Source: Conchocele bisecta
Taxonomy: Eukaryota; Mollusca; Bivalvia; Lucinida; Thyasiridae
Direction of reading: 5' to 3'
Assembly (NCBI GenBank): GCA_029237695.1
Contig: CM055272.1
Span: 31,134,791-31,198,790, forward strand
DNA length: 64,000 nucleotides
Positions 54,669-64,000 of the stretch are shown here, in pieces; the first letter of the stretch is position 1, and each line of letters begins with the position of its first letter. Both the position numbers and the translations under genes were made by a program. The notes under the pieces are model-generated. The model searched no databases, had not been told where the DNA came from, and saw only the letters and a list, made by a program, of their open reading frames with translations.

Positions 54669-54732
54669 ATGAGTGTCGAGTCTTATAACGCCTCTACCGG
54701 CACAATCCTTATGGAGCCGTTGAAAACAATTG
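54669..54732 (+). CDS. SH3BP2: SH3BP2-like adaptor, coding exon 1
   Basis: ATG at 54669 in good context (A at -3) opens 21 codons ending MEPLKTI, then one base of a split codon before the donor GTGAGT at 54733. The joined codon with exon 2 is glycine, giving K-T-I-G-A-Q-D-L-L, which parallels the start of vertebrate SH3BP2 (an I-G-A-Q-x-L-L segment ahead of its PH domain). SH3BP2 is a cytoplasmic adaptor with PH, proline-rich and SH2 regions that links tyrosine kinases to downstream signalling. The assignment rests on this segment plus the exon 2-3 match; the residues before it look unrelated. Intron 1 is 2,902 bp and full of repeats. Confidence 0.7.
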
Positions 54733-54971
54733 GTGAGTTTTATGTATTTGTAAATGTCCTTGTCAAATTCTCGAGGGTATAATTAGCTTGTTTTTGTGGT
54801 TGAGCCCCCTGTGGAGTTTGTCCTACTGTGTGCTCTGCTATACACCACACCCCCACCCAATCACCCTACCCATCTGTGATCCAGCATATGCTCTTGTGTT
54901 TCATCGCTCAAATGCTCATGCTGGTTTTTATTTTTTCAATATCCAATGTATTGTGGCCGGTTAAACAGAAC

Positions 54972-55390
54972 ATATGCAAGGTGCATGATCACGTGGTTAG
55001 AACAACAACAACAATGGCTCAAAGTGTTGAAATTGCGCCCACCCCAAAGTAAGTATTTTTGATAGTCTCCTTAATATGCAACTGATTTTGATGAAATATG
55101 GCGCAGCAAACGTGACTTCATGAGATGCATTTGGTGGTGTCTGGACCTCGGCACATACATGTACTTATATCGTTTTTGCGAAAAATCGATTTCCGTGTCA
55201 GTATTGTCAGTAAACACGGAAATCGATTCTTCCACCACCAAATGCAGCTTAACAAGACGCATTTGATGCGCCATATTTCATCAAAATCAGTTAAATAATA
55301 AGGACAATATAAAAGAATACGTACTTTGAATCGGAGGCGCTTCTGGAAGTTTCAGTAATTGTTGTTGTAACCACGTGATCATGTACCTTG
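54972..55390. mobile_element. foldback element G, copy 2 (in intron 1)
   Basis: Matches 33765-34195 over its length, including GATCACGTGGTTA ends, the hairpin GATTTCCGTGT...ACACGGAAATC with a longer loop, and TGCATTTGGTGGT arms. Confidence 0.9.
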
Positions 55391-55407
55391 ATATTCATGT
55401 TATTTAA

Positions 55408-55515
55408 CCGTTGAACCCGATAGCCCGCTATAGCGGTTTATGCAAAAAGTGCAGATCCAGATGAGCCGGCTCATAACGAGCCGTCTCCTCTTTGTCTGCA
55501 CTTTTTGCAAGTAGT
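55408..55515. repeat. palindromic dispersed repeat D, copy 2
   Basis: TGAACCCGATAGCCCGCTAT, GCAGATCCAGATGAGCCGGC and complementary arm; same as 23725-23850. Confidence 0.82.
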
Positions 55516-55880
55516 CTTTATATTTTTTTAGAACAAAAACACCCCCTTTTCATAAATGGATTAGTCTGAACAAAATTTTGTGACAATTAGATTGGTTACA
55601 AAATGAATATATCAAAATCTATTCCAGTTAGTTAGGGGTAAATGGGTTAATTTTAAAATTATCAAAGTACGTGTCCTGCTAAGACGACACTATGTACCCA
55701 AAATGTTGCCTACGACTGTACAACCTTACCTGCTTACGGCATTTCATACCATCGCGGATCCACTCAATCTGATCAAGGTCTATGTCGGTCAGCACTCAGT
55801 CAGTTGTTCGTTGATTATTCATGAATAACAGTCTTATCAATTGTGTTAGTTACAGTGGCTAAGAAGTTTTGCTGGGGAAA
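55516..55880. other. non-coding intron sequence
   Basis: No feature recognised. Confidence 0.55.
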
Positions 55881-57065
55881 TTTTCCTGAGAGTAGGATTG
55901 TGTACAGAGCCGTCTATCATGAAATACATGTATTCGAAAGTCTGACTTGAACATTTGGAAAGTACGATTCCATATTGAGCCGTCCCTTGAAAGATATTGG
56001 AAATTCCGATTGAGTATACAACCGTCTCTTGAATCAAATCCGATTGTATATAAAACCGTCTCATGAAACAAGTCCGATTGAGTAAAGAGCCGTCTCTTGA
56101 AACAAGTCCGATTAAGTATAGAGCCGTCTCTTGAAAATTATGGAAAGTCCGATTGAGAATAGAGGCGTCCTTGTAAAAAAAATGGAAATTTGGAATGGGT
56201 ATAGAGGCGTGCCTTGCTAAATATTGTAACATTCGATTAAGTACATCTCTGCACTTAATCGGATGTTTCATAAATATTGGAACATCCGATTAAGTACGTC
56301 TCTGTACTTAATCGGATTTTCCAATATTTGTTCAAGGGACGTCTCTATGCTCAAACAAAATTGGAAAGTCCCTTTTCGGTACAGAGTCGTCCCTTGAATA
56401 ATATTAGAAATTCAGTTTGAGTATAGAGAAGCACGGAGCCCCGCAGGATACATGGATTTTTTTATTAATTCGTTCCCATGAAATAATAATTCGTTCCCTC
56501 AATTTAACAATGCGTTCCCACGCATTAAGAATTCGTTCCCACGATTTAACAATTCGTTCCCTCGAATTAACAATTCGTTCGCTCAATTTAACAATTCGTT
56601 CCCTCGAATTAACAATTCGTTCCCACGATATAACAATTCGTTCCCGTGGGAACGAATTATTATTTCGTGGGAACGAATTGTTAAATTAAGCGAACGCATT
56701 GTTATTTCGTGGGAACGAATTAATAAAAACAAGAATTCTACGTCCCCTGCGGGGCTCCATAGAGACGTCCCTTGAACAAATATTGGATCTTTCGAATTGA
56801 GTACAGAGGTGTAGCTTGAAACATATTTGACAGTCCGATTGAGTATGGAAGTGTCTCTTGAAAAAAAATGGAAAATACGATTGAGTATAGAGCCATCCCT
56901 TGAAAATATTGGAAATTCCGTTTGAGTATAGAGACTTCTCGTGATATAAAATATTGGAAAGTCTGATTGAGTATAAACGCGTATCTTGGAAATATTTTTT
57001 CAAAATACGCCTCTGTACCCAGTCGAATTTTCCATAAGCCTCGGTTTTTCCATATCCCATGTGTA
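55881..57065. repeat. degenerate array of about 45-bp units (A), split by a foldback element
   Basis: Units such as GTCCGATTGAGTATAGAGCC followed by GTCTCTTGAAA.ATATTGGAAA occur about a dozen times between 55881 and 56430 and again from 56759 to about 57065. Part of the left block is inverted (TAATCGGATGTT near 56265). The chance ORFs at 55846-56271 and 56686-57154 are artefacts of this repeat. Confidence 0.88.
56435..56758. mobile_element. foldback element with inverted 22-24-bp repeat arrays
   Basis: GGAGCCCCGCAGG at the left and CCTGCGGGGCTCC at the right are exact inverted ends. Between them, about 12 units of AATTCGTTCCC(A/T)CGA..TAAC run inward from the left and in the opposite orientation from about 56645. 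It interrupts array A: the flanks TATAGAGA (left, up to 56429) and ATAGAGA (56759-56765) look like a target duplication. ORFs reading E-R-I-V-x-S-R/W repeats are artefacts. Confidence 0.85.
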
Positions 57066-57114
57066 TTGTGCATTTTTATTACGTATGACATGGCATTTAA
57101 TACAGAGACCCACA

Positions 57115-57457
57115 TAATTATTTTTTTTATTAATTCGTTCCCACGAATTAACAATTCGTTCCCTCAATTTAACAATTCGTTCCCACAAAATAATAATTCG
57201 TTCCCAAGGGAAATAATTGTTGATTCGTGGGAACGAATTGTATATCGTGGGAACGAATAGTTAATTCGAGGGAACGAATTGCTAAATTGAGGGAACGAAT
57301 TGTCATTTCGTGGGAACGAATTATTAATTCGAGGGAACGAATTGTTATGTCGTGGGAACGAATTGTTAATTCGAGCGAACGAATTGTTAAATTGAGGGAA
57401 CGAATTGTTATTTCGTGAGAACGAATTAATAAAAAAATGTCCATGTCCCTCCGGGGC
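57115..57457. mobile_element. second foldback array of the same type
   Basis: The same AATTCGTTCCC unit array with an orientation switch near 57215, ending in CCGGGGCTCCG (57446-57462). The left GC-rich end is missing. Confidence 0.82.
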
Positions 57458-57634
57458 TCCGTAATTTATAGATATAGCATTTGCTACATGAATACATTGT
57501 TATTGTAGTTGTCATGTTAATTTAAAGTGCATTAAATGTAATATTTATTTAACAGCAGCAATTTAAGTAACATGCGCAATGCCCCTATATGAGTCTACGG
57601 GAAATTCAGTTTATTTATACATGTGTATACACAG

Positions 57635-57724
57635 GTGCTCAAGACTTGTTAAAGGTCGAGTCTCAGTTTTACGGAAATCTCCGGAAACGGCGGTGGATAG
57701 AAAAATTCCTAGGCTCCAGGAGAT
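57635..57724 (+). CDS. SH3BP2: SH3BP2-like adaptor, coding exon 2
   Basis: Acceptor ACACAG ends at 57634 and the donor GTACGT begins at 57725. The 90-bp exon carries two bases of the glycine codon, 29 full codons and one base of the next. It encodes AQDLLKVESQFYGNLRKR and then WIEKFLGSRR, corresponding to the segment of SH3BP2 that leads into the first strand of the PH domain (a G-x-L-x-K-K/R segment). The last T joins exon 3 to give TGG (Trp), conserved at that point in SH3BP2. Phases agree on both sides, which strongly supports a real gene. Confidence 0.78.
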
Positions 57725-58569
57725 GTACGTATTCTAACCATACAAGCCAGATGAAAGAATCGTATCTATGACCAATCTATAACGGCTCAGTCCCATTGAT
57801 GAGCTAAATGTTTAATATGTGATTTTCGCTTCATGCACTGTATCAGCCAATTGCACCATTTCATTTAATTTCAAAACTTGCATTATATTCAGGTATATAC
57901 TACGTATCAGAAACTGCGATAAACAGGGGAGATAATAATAGCCTCGTTTCTTATGAAATCAGTTTAATAAAGATCATATTACATCATCACTCATTGAAGA
58001 TCCACTATTTATTATTTATTTGTTGTGAAATGGTTATACAATATATTAGAAATAAATTTCCATTATAATCACCAGTTGCCGTACTATACATAATGTAAAT
58101 ACATTTAATTTAGTTAGATTCCATCGATTATGCATAGACCGTCATGGAACGTATTAGTAGAAAACCATTTAATTATAGATCTGTATCTTATGTCTGAACA
58201 GAATGCACTAATGAGTCGCCAAGTGTACTGAAAAAGAACTAGCGAGTGTCTAGAATAGAATTAAATTTCTATAAGTCGTATATAATAGTTATTTCACAGA
58301 TAAAATTGTTATGCTTCGCAATTTGTGCTCCTGGTACAGTAATAGCGGAAATACGTAACTAAATTATCTCCCCAGTTGATCACAGTCGATGATAAACGTA
58401 CACAATTTTCATAAGTGTAACGCACAACTCACATTTTTAATATTTAAGACATAATAGTGACGGTGCCCTTAATCAAGTATATGTGTTATACCCTGTGTAT
58501 CTCTCACTCTCTCTGTATATATAAGAAAAACACAAATATCGTACTTCAGCTTTTTGAAAGGAATCAGTA
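57725..58569. other. intron 2, first part, no feature seen
   Basis: AT-rich sequence without recognised repeats. Confidence 0.55.
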
Positions 58570-58860
58570 GCCGATTTCACCAACATTGCTAAGCATACTT
58601 ATGTAGCTAAGTATACTTTGAGGGAGTTATCTTTCATTTTGCGTTATTTCATATAGAACTAACCACTGCATATAGTTGATGATCAAAAGTATGCAAAATT
58701 ATTATACTGAATTTATTACATTATCACAGCGATTTTGGCTGTGATAATGTAATAAATTCAGTATGATAAAAAAATACTAAATGTATCCTTAAATTGAAAA
58801 TTTCTACCTCAAAGTATACTTAGCAAGATAAGTATACTTTGCAATGTTGGTGAAATCGGC
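58570..58860. mobile_element. MITE H, copy 3, 291 bp, complete
   Basis: GCCGATTTCACCAACATTGC at the left, exact complement at the right, TA on both sides, same central hairpin as 38391-38689. The most complete copy. Confidence 0.92.
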
Positions 58861-59662
58861 TACTGATTACACTCCACCACGAATTGCTGCACTGTAAGTG
58901 TAGACGTTTGTGGTAAGATAATCTTGACTTTCTTACTGCACCTTTCTGTATTTAACAATAATGGGTATTATATTGTTTTCGTCAAACGTTTTCTGTCCGT
59001 CATGTTTATTGTAAAACATAAAACTTTTAAACTGTACGATCAGGAGACTTGATAGTTTGATGTGTGGCTTCCTTATGCTGTATAGATATGCAAAGTAAAT
59101 CTGTATTTTGATTCGACCCTTATGTCATGGATTATATCATCCTTTCTGAATTAGACATTTGTAAAAGTGGGTATATAGCGATGGCGTGCCATCGATTTGA
59201 GTGCTTGTTTTGTTTGTTTGATGGTGTTTAACGGCCTATTAACAACTAATATCATTTAAGGCCGGGCCAACTGGTTCGATCCCATATTCAACCTGCTGCA
59301 TTGGGGGGGAAATCACAAAGCCAGAACGGAATATTTACATCGAAAAAATATATATTAAGCCCTGAAATTAGAATAACCTGACCAGGTTCCAGGTCCGTAC
59401 CACACCAAAGCCACTTGGCCTCTTCCCCTAAAAATAATAGGATTACGAATAATCATATTACTCATTTAAGTGGTATAACCAGATGCAACTCTCACATACA
59501 ACAAAGCCAAAAGGCGTACATAAGGGCCAATCCGATAATGATGAATCCTAATCGTTAAAATACATATAGCATGCTCCCAGTTGCCACCCACGCCATCGAT
59601 TTGTCTCTAGTTTGTTTTTACACTATTTGAGGAGGGACATATATACGAGTCTTTAATGTAAT
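58861..59662. other. intron 2; SINE/LINE-tail-like repeat at 59215-59420
   Basis: GGTGTTTAACGGCCTATTAA...GGCCGGGCCAACTGGTTCGA with G tract and GAAATTAGAATAACCT; related to 27962-28020 and 28484-28575. Confidence 0.6.
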
Positions 59663-60009
59663 ATAGGAATAAATGGCCTTTTTGTGGAATTTATCGGGGT
59701 ATAAACTTGGAAAAGTCGCGGGAATACTGGACGCCTCGTCCAGTATTCCCGCGACTTTTCCAAGTTTATATCCCCCATAAATTCCACAAAAAGGCCATTC
59801 ATTCCTTATAATTCCAGCATTTGAAATAAATTCATCAAGAAAATGTGTTTATTTTCCGTTTTCTTAAGAATTATTTTAACTGCGCCTGACGGTTACGGAA
59901 AGTAGTTCGGCATGGGAGTTTACTAGGATATAAATTTTGGACAGAGACTTGCTACGGGCCAATCAAATGTTAAGGAATTGTGTAAATATTTTTGTGCTGG
60001 AATTATTAT
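59663..60009 (+). mobile_element. long-hairpin element I, copy 1
   Basis: An arm starting GGAATAAATGGCCTTTTTGT and running about 70 bp to CTGGACG is followed by its near-perfect complement, then a 190-bp tail (TTTGAAATAAATTCATCAAG...). Near-identical to 63283-63643, but its loop is 12 bp shorter. Confidence 0.92.
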
Positions 60010-60230
60010 GTCATAGACAGATACACTTGGCTCCAATAATAATTTCTTCATAAGAGTGATGTGATATATGAATATTGTCTTCTTACTGTACACTATGTTG
60101 TACATTGAGTTGCCATCTCCGCCATCTGTGTATATAAAAGCCATCGTACAGTTTCACCACTTGGAGCGTTTGACACATACAGCAAATAATATGACAGTAA
60201 CACTAACATAATTTGGTGCAATACCTGAAT
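60010..60230 (+). repeat. dispersed repeat B, uninterrupted copy
   Basis: Continuous version of the repeat that carries the SINE at 24255-24515. Confidence 0.85.
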
Positions 60231-60621
60231 ACATCATAGACATATATGACACCAGCGTGCAATAAATGTTATGCCAGCAAACGATACAAAATATGATACA
60301 ACTCTCATAGTAGGCGAATATACACCAGTGACAATGTACTCAGATAACTACGTACATGCCATTCGATTTGATACAGTATGCATGGTAATGCAGCGATATA
60401 TCAACAGAATACGAACTGACTGAGAACATATTGTTGTATCAGGCATTGACCTGATATCAAAATCCGGGTTACAACGAAGTGAAAACTGACGTTTCATTGG
60501 TCGGATGACGTCACGTGACGTTACCGAATGACGTCAGTGTAATGACGCAACGTAAACAAGTCCGCGTTCGTCCATAGAATACGACGTCATCTAATGTCAT
60601 TTTCGAGCATAAAACGTTACC
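60231..60621. other. intron 2; cluster of TGACGTCA sites at 60504-60595
   Basis: GATGACGTCACGTGACGTTA, GAATGACGTCAGTG, ATGACGCAACG and ACGACGTCATC lie within about 90 bp: CREB/ATF-type sites and a CACGTG E-box-like overlap. They sit in repeat-derived DNA. Confidence 0.55.
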
Positions 60622-60860
60622 TGATAAATAGAATACCAGCCCAGTGTATTTTGATATCAACTTTATCAGGCTCGGCTCGGAAACGGTAGGAATTCCTCGG
60701 CAAGCGTCAGAATTCCTACGCGTTTCCTAGCCTTGCCTGATAAACTTAATATCAAAAGACACTAGCCTGGTATTCTCTATTATCCCGTCAACGCAGTGTC
60801 TATGTGCCGTGAAACAAGGTGCCGTGAAACATATTTGATATCCTGTCAATACGACCTAAT
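60622..60860. mobile_element. foldback element, distant relative of C, with shared flank
   Basis: GATAAATAGAATACCAGCC... and complement ...GCCTGGTATTCTCTATTATC, inner arms GGAATTCCTCGGC/...GAATTCC. 60780-60860 is shared inverted with 24880-24945. Confidence 0.75.
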
Positions 60861-61733
60861 CACAATCCATACGCGTCATTCGTGTTGGTGACTACTTTCC
60901 CCAGTATACTTCTTGAGCTGACTGAATAGTCTGATGGAACCGTTTACAGTGTGAGGGTTAAATTTGTCAACTAAAAACGATATCACCAGAAAATAAAATT
61001 AAGTGCATGTCATTTTCTGAATTTCAAATCAATTTCCATTACGACCCTCAATTTCCAATTGCGTTTGCTCTCTGCCCATTCCGTGCGTCATTCAGACATG
61101 ACTGACGTCATACTTATATTTACGTCAATAAGTCTACTACGTCATTTCAAATAAAAATCGCTGCTCCCAGTGATTCCAGTCAGGTAAGGAAATAAACGAA
61201 ACAAAATAGTGTTTGTGTTGTTGTCGATCACATCGCAATCGTTGCAGAATCTGCCCCAAATGGAAATGGATGGGTCTGGTGAATTTTGAGAGTGTATTTA
61301 GTTGAACAGAAGCTGTATTTTCACATTGTCGGTGACAAGAACATTTATCTGTTGAACCTGCCTGAAGCACACGTTTTAATGGTTAATTCGGGATGGATCG
61401 TTGCCATTCTAAATAGGATTAAATCGTAAAGCTGCCATCTTGTTTTTGTTTTCATTTCCATGATTCACGAACGGTGAAAAGAACAGAAACAAAATCGTTG
61501 TAACATTTTAAGATTATTCGTGAAATATTTCGATGTGTAAAGTTCCTAAAGTCTAAAACAATTATTGATCAATTTACTGTCATGACTGTTGATTAACAGA
61601 TTTTACAACCATACTTTATCGAACTATGTTCTGTGCGCCAATAAGTGTTTGATGTAATTCGGTTATAACTTATCTCGCTTTTGAAGGCTAAATTAACTAA
61701 ATTAAGTTGATTTAAATGCTGTTTTAGAATGTT
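60861..61733. other. intron 2, no feature seen
   Basis: Contains three TGACGTCA-like sites near 61100-61142 but no repeat or exon that I recognise. Confidence 0.55.
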
Positions 61734-61899
61734 GACGGGATAAATAGAATAGTAGGTTAGTGCCGTGCATGGGAACAATATCTGGCTCGGCACGGAAACC
61801 GGATAGGCTCGGTAGAGCCTCGCCCATCCAGTTTCCTAAGCCTCGCCAGATATTTTTTCCCATTCACGACACTAACCTACTATTCTCTATTTTCCCATC
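61734..61899. mobile_element. foldback element C, copy 2
   Basis: GACGGGATAAATAGAATAGT...GCCGTGCATGGG and complement; inner arms GGATAGGCTCGG / GCCTCGCC. Same family as 24630-24766. Confidence 0.85.
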
Positions 61900-62008
61900 A
61901 CATTAAGGAACCAACTATGTTTGAATGGAACGATGATATGGTGTCCCACTGGTCATTAAAGGGGCATATCAGTGTGTCTTTAAAAACATACTACAAACAA
62001 TACAAACG
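61900..62008. other. intron 2, short unremarkable stretch
   Basis: Nothing recognised. Confidence 0.5.
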
Positions 62009-62360
62009 TGTTTTCACCATGGACCTGTGTAACGTTGTTTAATTGAAGACATATGACGATACTAGAACCGCTGGGTCGTTTCTACTTTCACCCATATAGG
62101 TACATAAATATCGGATTTCCTTCGAAAATCTGATACTTATGTACCGATATCGGTGAAAATTGAAACAGTCCCAGCAGTCCTAGTATCGTCATATATCTTC
62201 AATTAAACCACGTTACACAGGGCCATGATGAAAACACATTTTTATTTTATATATTTTCTTTTTTGGAAAAATCATTGGGAACAATACAAGCGGTCCTAGT
62301 ATCGTCATATATCTTCAATTAAACCACTTTACACAGGGCCATGATGAAAACACGTCTTTA
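62009..62360. mobile_element. foldback element J plus a duplicated right arm
   Basis: GTGTTTTCACCATGGACCTG...TATGACGATACTAGAACC (62009-62074) pairs with 62171-62238. The right arm (GTCCTAGTATCGTCATATAT...GCCATGATGAAAACAC) is repeated at 62292-62353, a partial second copy. Confidence 0.85.
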
Positions 62361-62895
62361 CTTTGTATAGTAGTTCTTCAAAAGATTCTGATATGTACCT
62401 TTAACCAGTTCGTACTTACTGTCGCATTGCATGCATTGTATTGCATTACAGTAGCTGTATTAACCCAATTCATGCCAAATACCCATTCATATGTATTCAA
62501 ATTTACAAACACAAATTCTATTTTCGTCATTTCTCAATGAAAGTATATGTTGTTACCAATAATTTAAACCGTCTCATCGAGACGGTTCAAATGAGTGGTA
62601 ACAGCATATATTGTTGTCGAGAAACTAACAAAATGGAGAAAAAGTTGTTTATACATTGTCAAGTGAATCAGTATGTGGCATGCAATGGGTTAGTTGTATT
62701 ATATTTAAGCACAGGCATTCGGAGTGTTTCGACTTTCATCGGTATAACTATATATATGAACAAGGATTCTAACTTTACATAGTTATATAGTATTTCTTCC
62801 CACTGGTCTGTCGGATGAGACTTTAAACTATGGTCCCGTCTCTATATGCCATATAATTATTACATGTTGCTGGGATGTTAAACATTTCGTTGCAG
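62361..62895. other. intron 2, last part; hairpin at 62545-62612
   Basis: TTGTTACCA.T.AT..GAACCGTCTC and complement form a hairpin with relatives at 53600-53640. The intron ends with TTTCGTTGCAG, a good acceptor. Confidence 0.6.
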
Positions 62896-62998
62896 GGCCC
62901 CTTAAGTTTGTTGTCATCTCTCAGGGTTGTGTCTACTGCTACAAAGATGAATATGCCAAGGCGCCCAAGTCCGCCTTCTCTCTCAGCATTTACGAGAG
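62896..62998 (+). CDS. SH3BP2: SH3BP2-like adaptor, coding exon 3 (PH domain)
   Basis: Acceptor TTGCAG ends at 62895, donor GTAATA starts at 62999; 103 bp = 2 + 33 codons + 2. With the T from exon 2 it encodes W-P-L-K-F-V-V-I and then GCVYCYKDEYAK and AFSLSIYER, a close parallel of the SH3BP2 PH domain (WPLRFV..., CVYYFK..., GAFSLSGYNR). This is the beta1-beta3 part of the PH domain, which binds phosphoinositides; the following beta strands and C-terminal helix must be in the next exon. No candidate for it was found before 64000, so the gene continues beyond the window. Confidence 0.8.
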
Positions 62999-63282
62999 GT
63001 AATATAACGTTATATTACATGCTACCCAGTGATTTACCGTGAATCTGGGGGATTTATTTCCTTGAAGGAAATATTTTCTCCTAGAAGTTCGCGAGACGTA
63101 TATTGACGTCACATTTTGACATCATTCCCGTCCAGGACACAATTAATTCGCTTTATTCGTTTTATTTCCACTTTTCCATACATCGTGTACATCGTATTGC
63201 ACTTGAACATAATGGTATCTAATTATACTACACACGTTACATACAAACTGCATTAGAAAGTAGTGCTTACAAGAGAGTAAAG
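62999..63282. other. intron 3, first part
   Basis: No feature recognised apart from TTGACGTCAC at 63102-63112. Confidence 0.5.
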
Positions 63283-63643
63283 TAATATAGGAATGAATGG
63301 CCTTTTTGTGGAATTTATCGGGGTATAAACTTGGAAAAGTCGCGGGAATACTGGACGAAGACCGGAAGGCCTCGTCCAGTATTCCCGCGACTTTTCCAAG
63401 TTTATATCCCCCATAAATTCCACAAAAAGGCCATTCATTCCTTATAATTCCAGCATTTGAAATACATTCATCAAGAAAATGTGTTTATTTTCCGTTTTCT
63501 TAAGAATTATTTTAACTGCGCCTCACGGTTACGGAAAGTAGTTCGGCGTGGGAGTTTACTGGGATATAAATTTTGGACAGAGACTTGCTACTGGCCAATC
63601 AAATGTTAGAGAATTGTGTAAATATTTTTGTGCTGGAATTATG
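63283..63643 (+). mobile_element. long-hairpin element I, copy 2
   Basis: GGAATGAATGGCCTTTTTGT arm and complement about 75 bp each with a GAAGACCGGAAG loop insert, then the 190-bp tail. Tail and arms differ from 59663-60009 at only a handful of positions. Confidence 0.92.
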
Positions 63644-64000
63644 GGAAGATAATGCAGAGAAAAAGAAGGAAGGAAAGGTTTCAATTTGTGTTCATATCAG
63701 ATTGACATGTTTAATTGAATATTTGTCATTTTCTGTACATACTATGTAGTATGTGCCTGATTGTCTTGCAGTGCTAAAAACATGTTAGACATTAAACCTA
63801 CACCACTGGATAATGTGCTGTTCTTTTTTATCCTTTTTTGTAGCTATTTCCAGTTATATCTGGATTCTGCTCTTCAAGTATTTTATGAATGATTCGAACG
63901 TTATATCGCGTTTTTCATATTTACATTTGAAAATGAAATATCTTCCTAGAATAACGATGAAATTAAATTGTGCCAAAAGTGCATTCTCATTGATTCCTAT
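63644..64000. other. intron 3, continues beyond the window
   Basis: AT-rich, no exon recognised. TTGCAG at 63768-63773 is followed by an early stop in all readings I tried. Confidence 0.5.

Noticed and set aside
55846..57444. several overlapping ORFs with repeating E-R-I-V or tandem segments
   Set aside because: They read through tandem arrays; the repeats, not selection, keep the frames open.

Overview
The window looks like a piece of an invertebrate animal genome, most likely a mollusc (bivalve-like). It is AT-rich, has few genes, and is packed with tandem satellites, foldback elements (MITE-like), a tRNA-derived SINE and an eroded DIRS-type retroelement. The one host gene is split into short exons with GT/AG splice sites. 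No species can be named from the sequence alone.

Region 1 (1-about 10.95 kb) is the right-hand part of an integrated Polinton/Maverick-type (adintovirus-like) element and is more GC-rich than the rest. It carries the last 170 codons of a family-B DNA polymerase, a retroviral-type DDE integrase, a cluster of small membrane-type ORFs, an FtsK/HerA-type packaging ATPase, a major capsid protein, a coiled-coil membrane protein, a second membrane-tailed protein, a likely penton (minor capsid) protein, a fibre-like coiled-coil protein with an internal stalk duplication, and a degenerate hydrophobic protein. Together these would copy, insert and package the element, but at least ten stops and frameshifts are scattered over most genes, so it is a fossil. 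Gene pairs are arranged as overlapping convergent ends and short divergent promoters. No cysteine protease is visible in this part.

Region 2 (about 11-16.9 kb) is intergenic DNA with short tandem repeats, a duplicated 290-bp repeat, a hAT-like MITE and a 170-bp palindromic microsatellite. Region 3 (16.97-21.13 kb) is a satellite of about 100-bp units with a superimposed 1.7-kb tandem duplication. Region 4 (21.1-28.6 kb) holds foldback elements, homopolymer C/G tracts and a SINE inserted with a clear target duplication. Region 5 (29.2-31.4 kb) is a decayed copy of an uncharacterised multicopy invertebrate gene family. Region 6 (31.4-44 kb) is mostly non-coding and includes a satellite of about 167 bp in several blocks. 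Region 7 (44.5-50.3 kb) contains a minus-strand DIRS-type element (gag, reverse transcriptase, RNase H, tyrosine recombinase) that is interrupted, frameshifted and bounded by an inverted repeat.

Region 8 (54.67 kb to the right edge) is the 5' part of a plus-strand host gene resembling SH3BP2 (3BP2 adaptor). Three coding exons join in phase and encode the start of the protein and the first half of its PH domain. Its introns contain a foldback element sitting in a tandem array, several MITEs and two near-identical long hairpins. The rest of the gene lies beyond the window.
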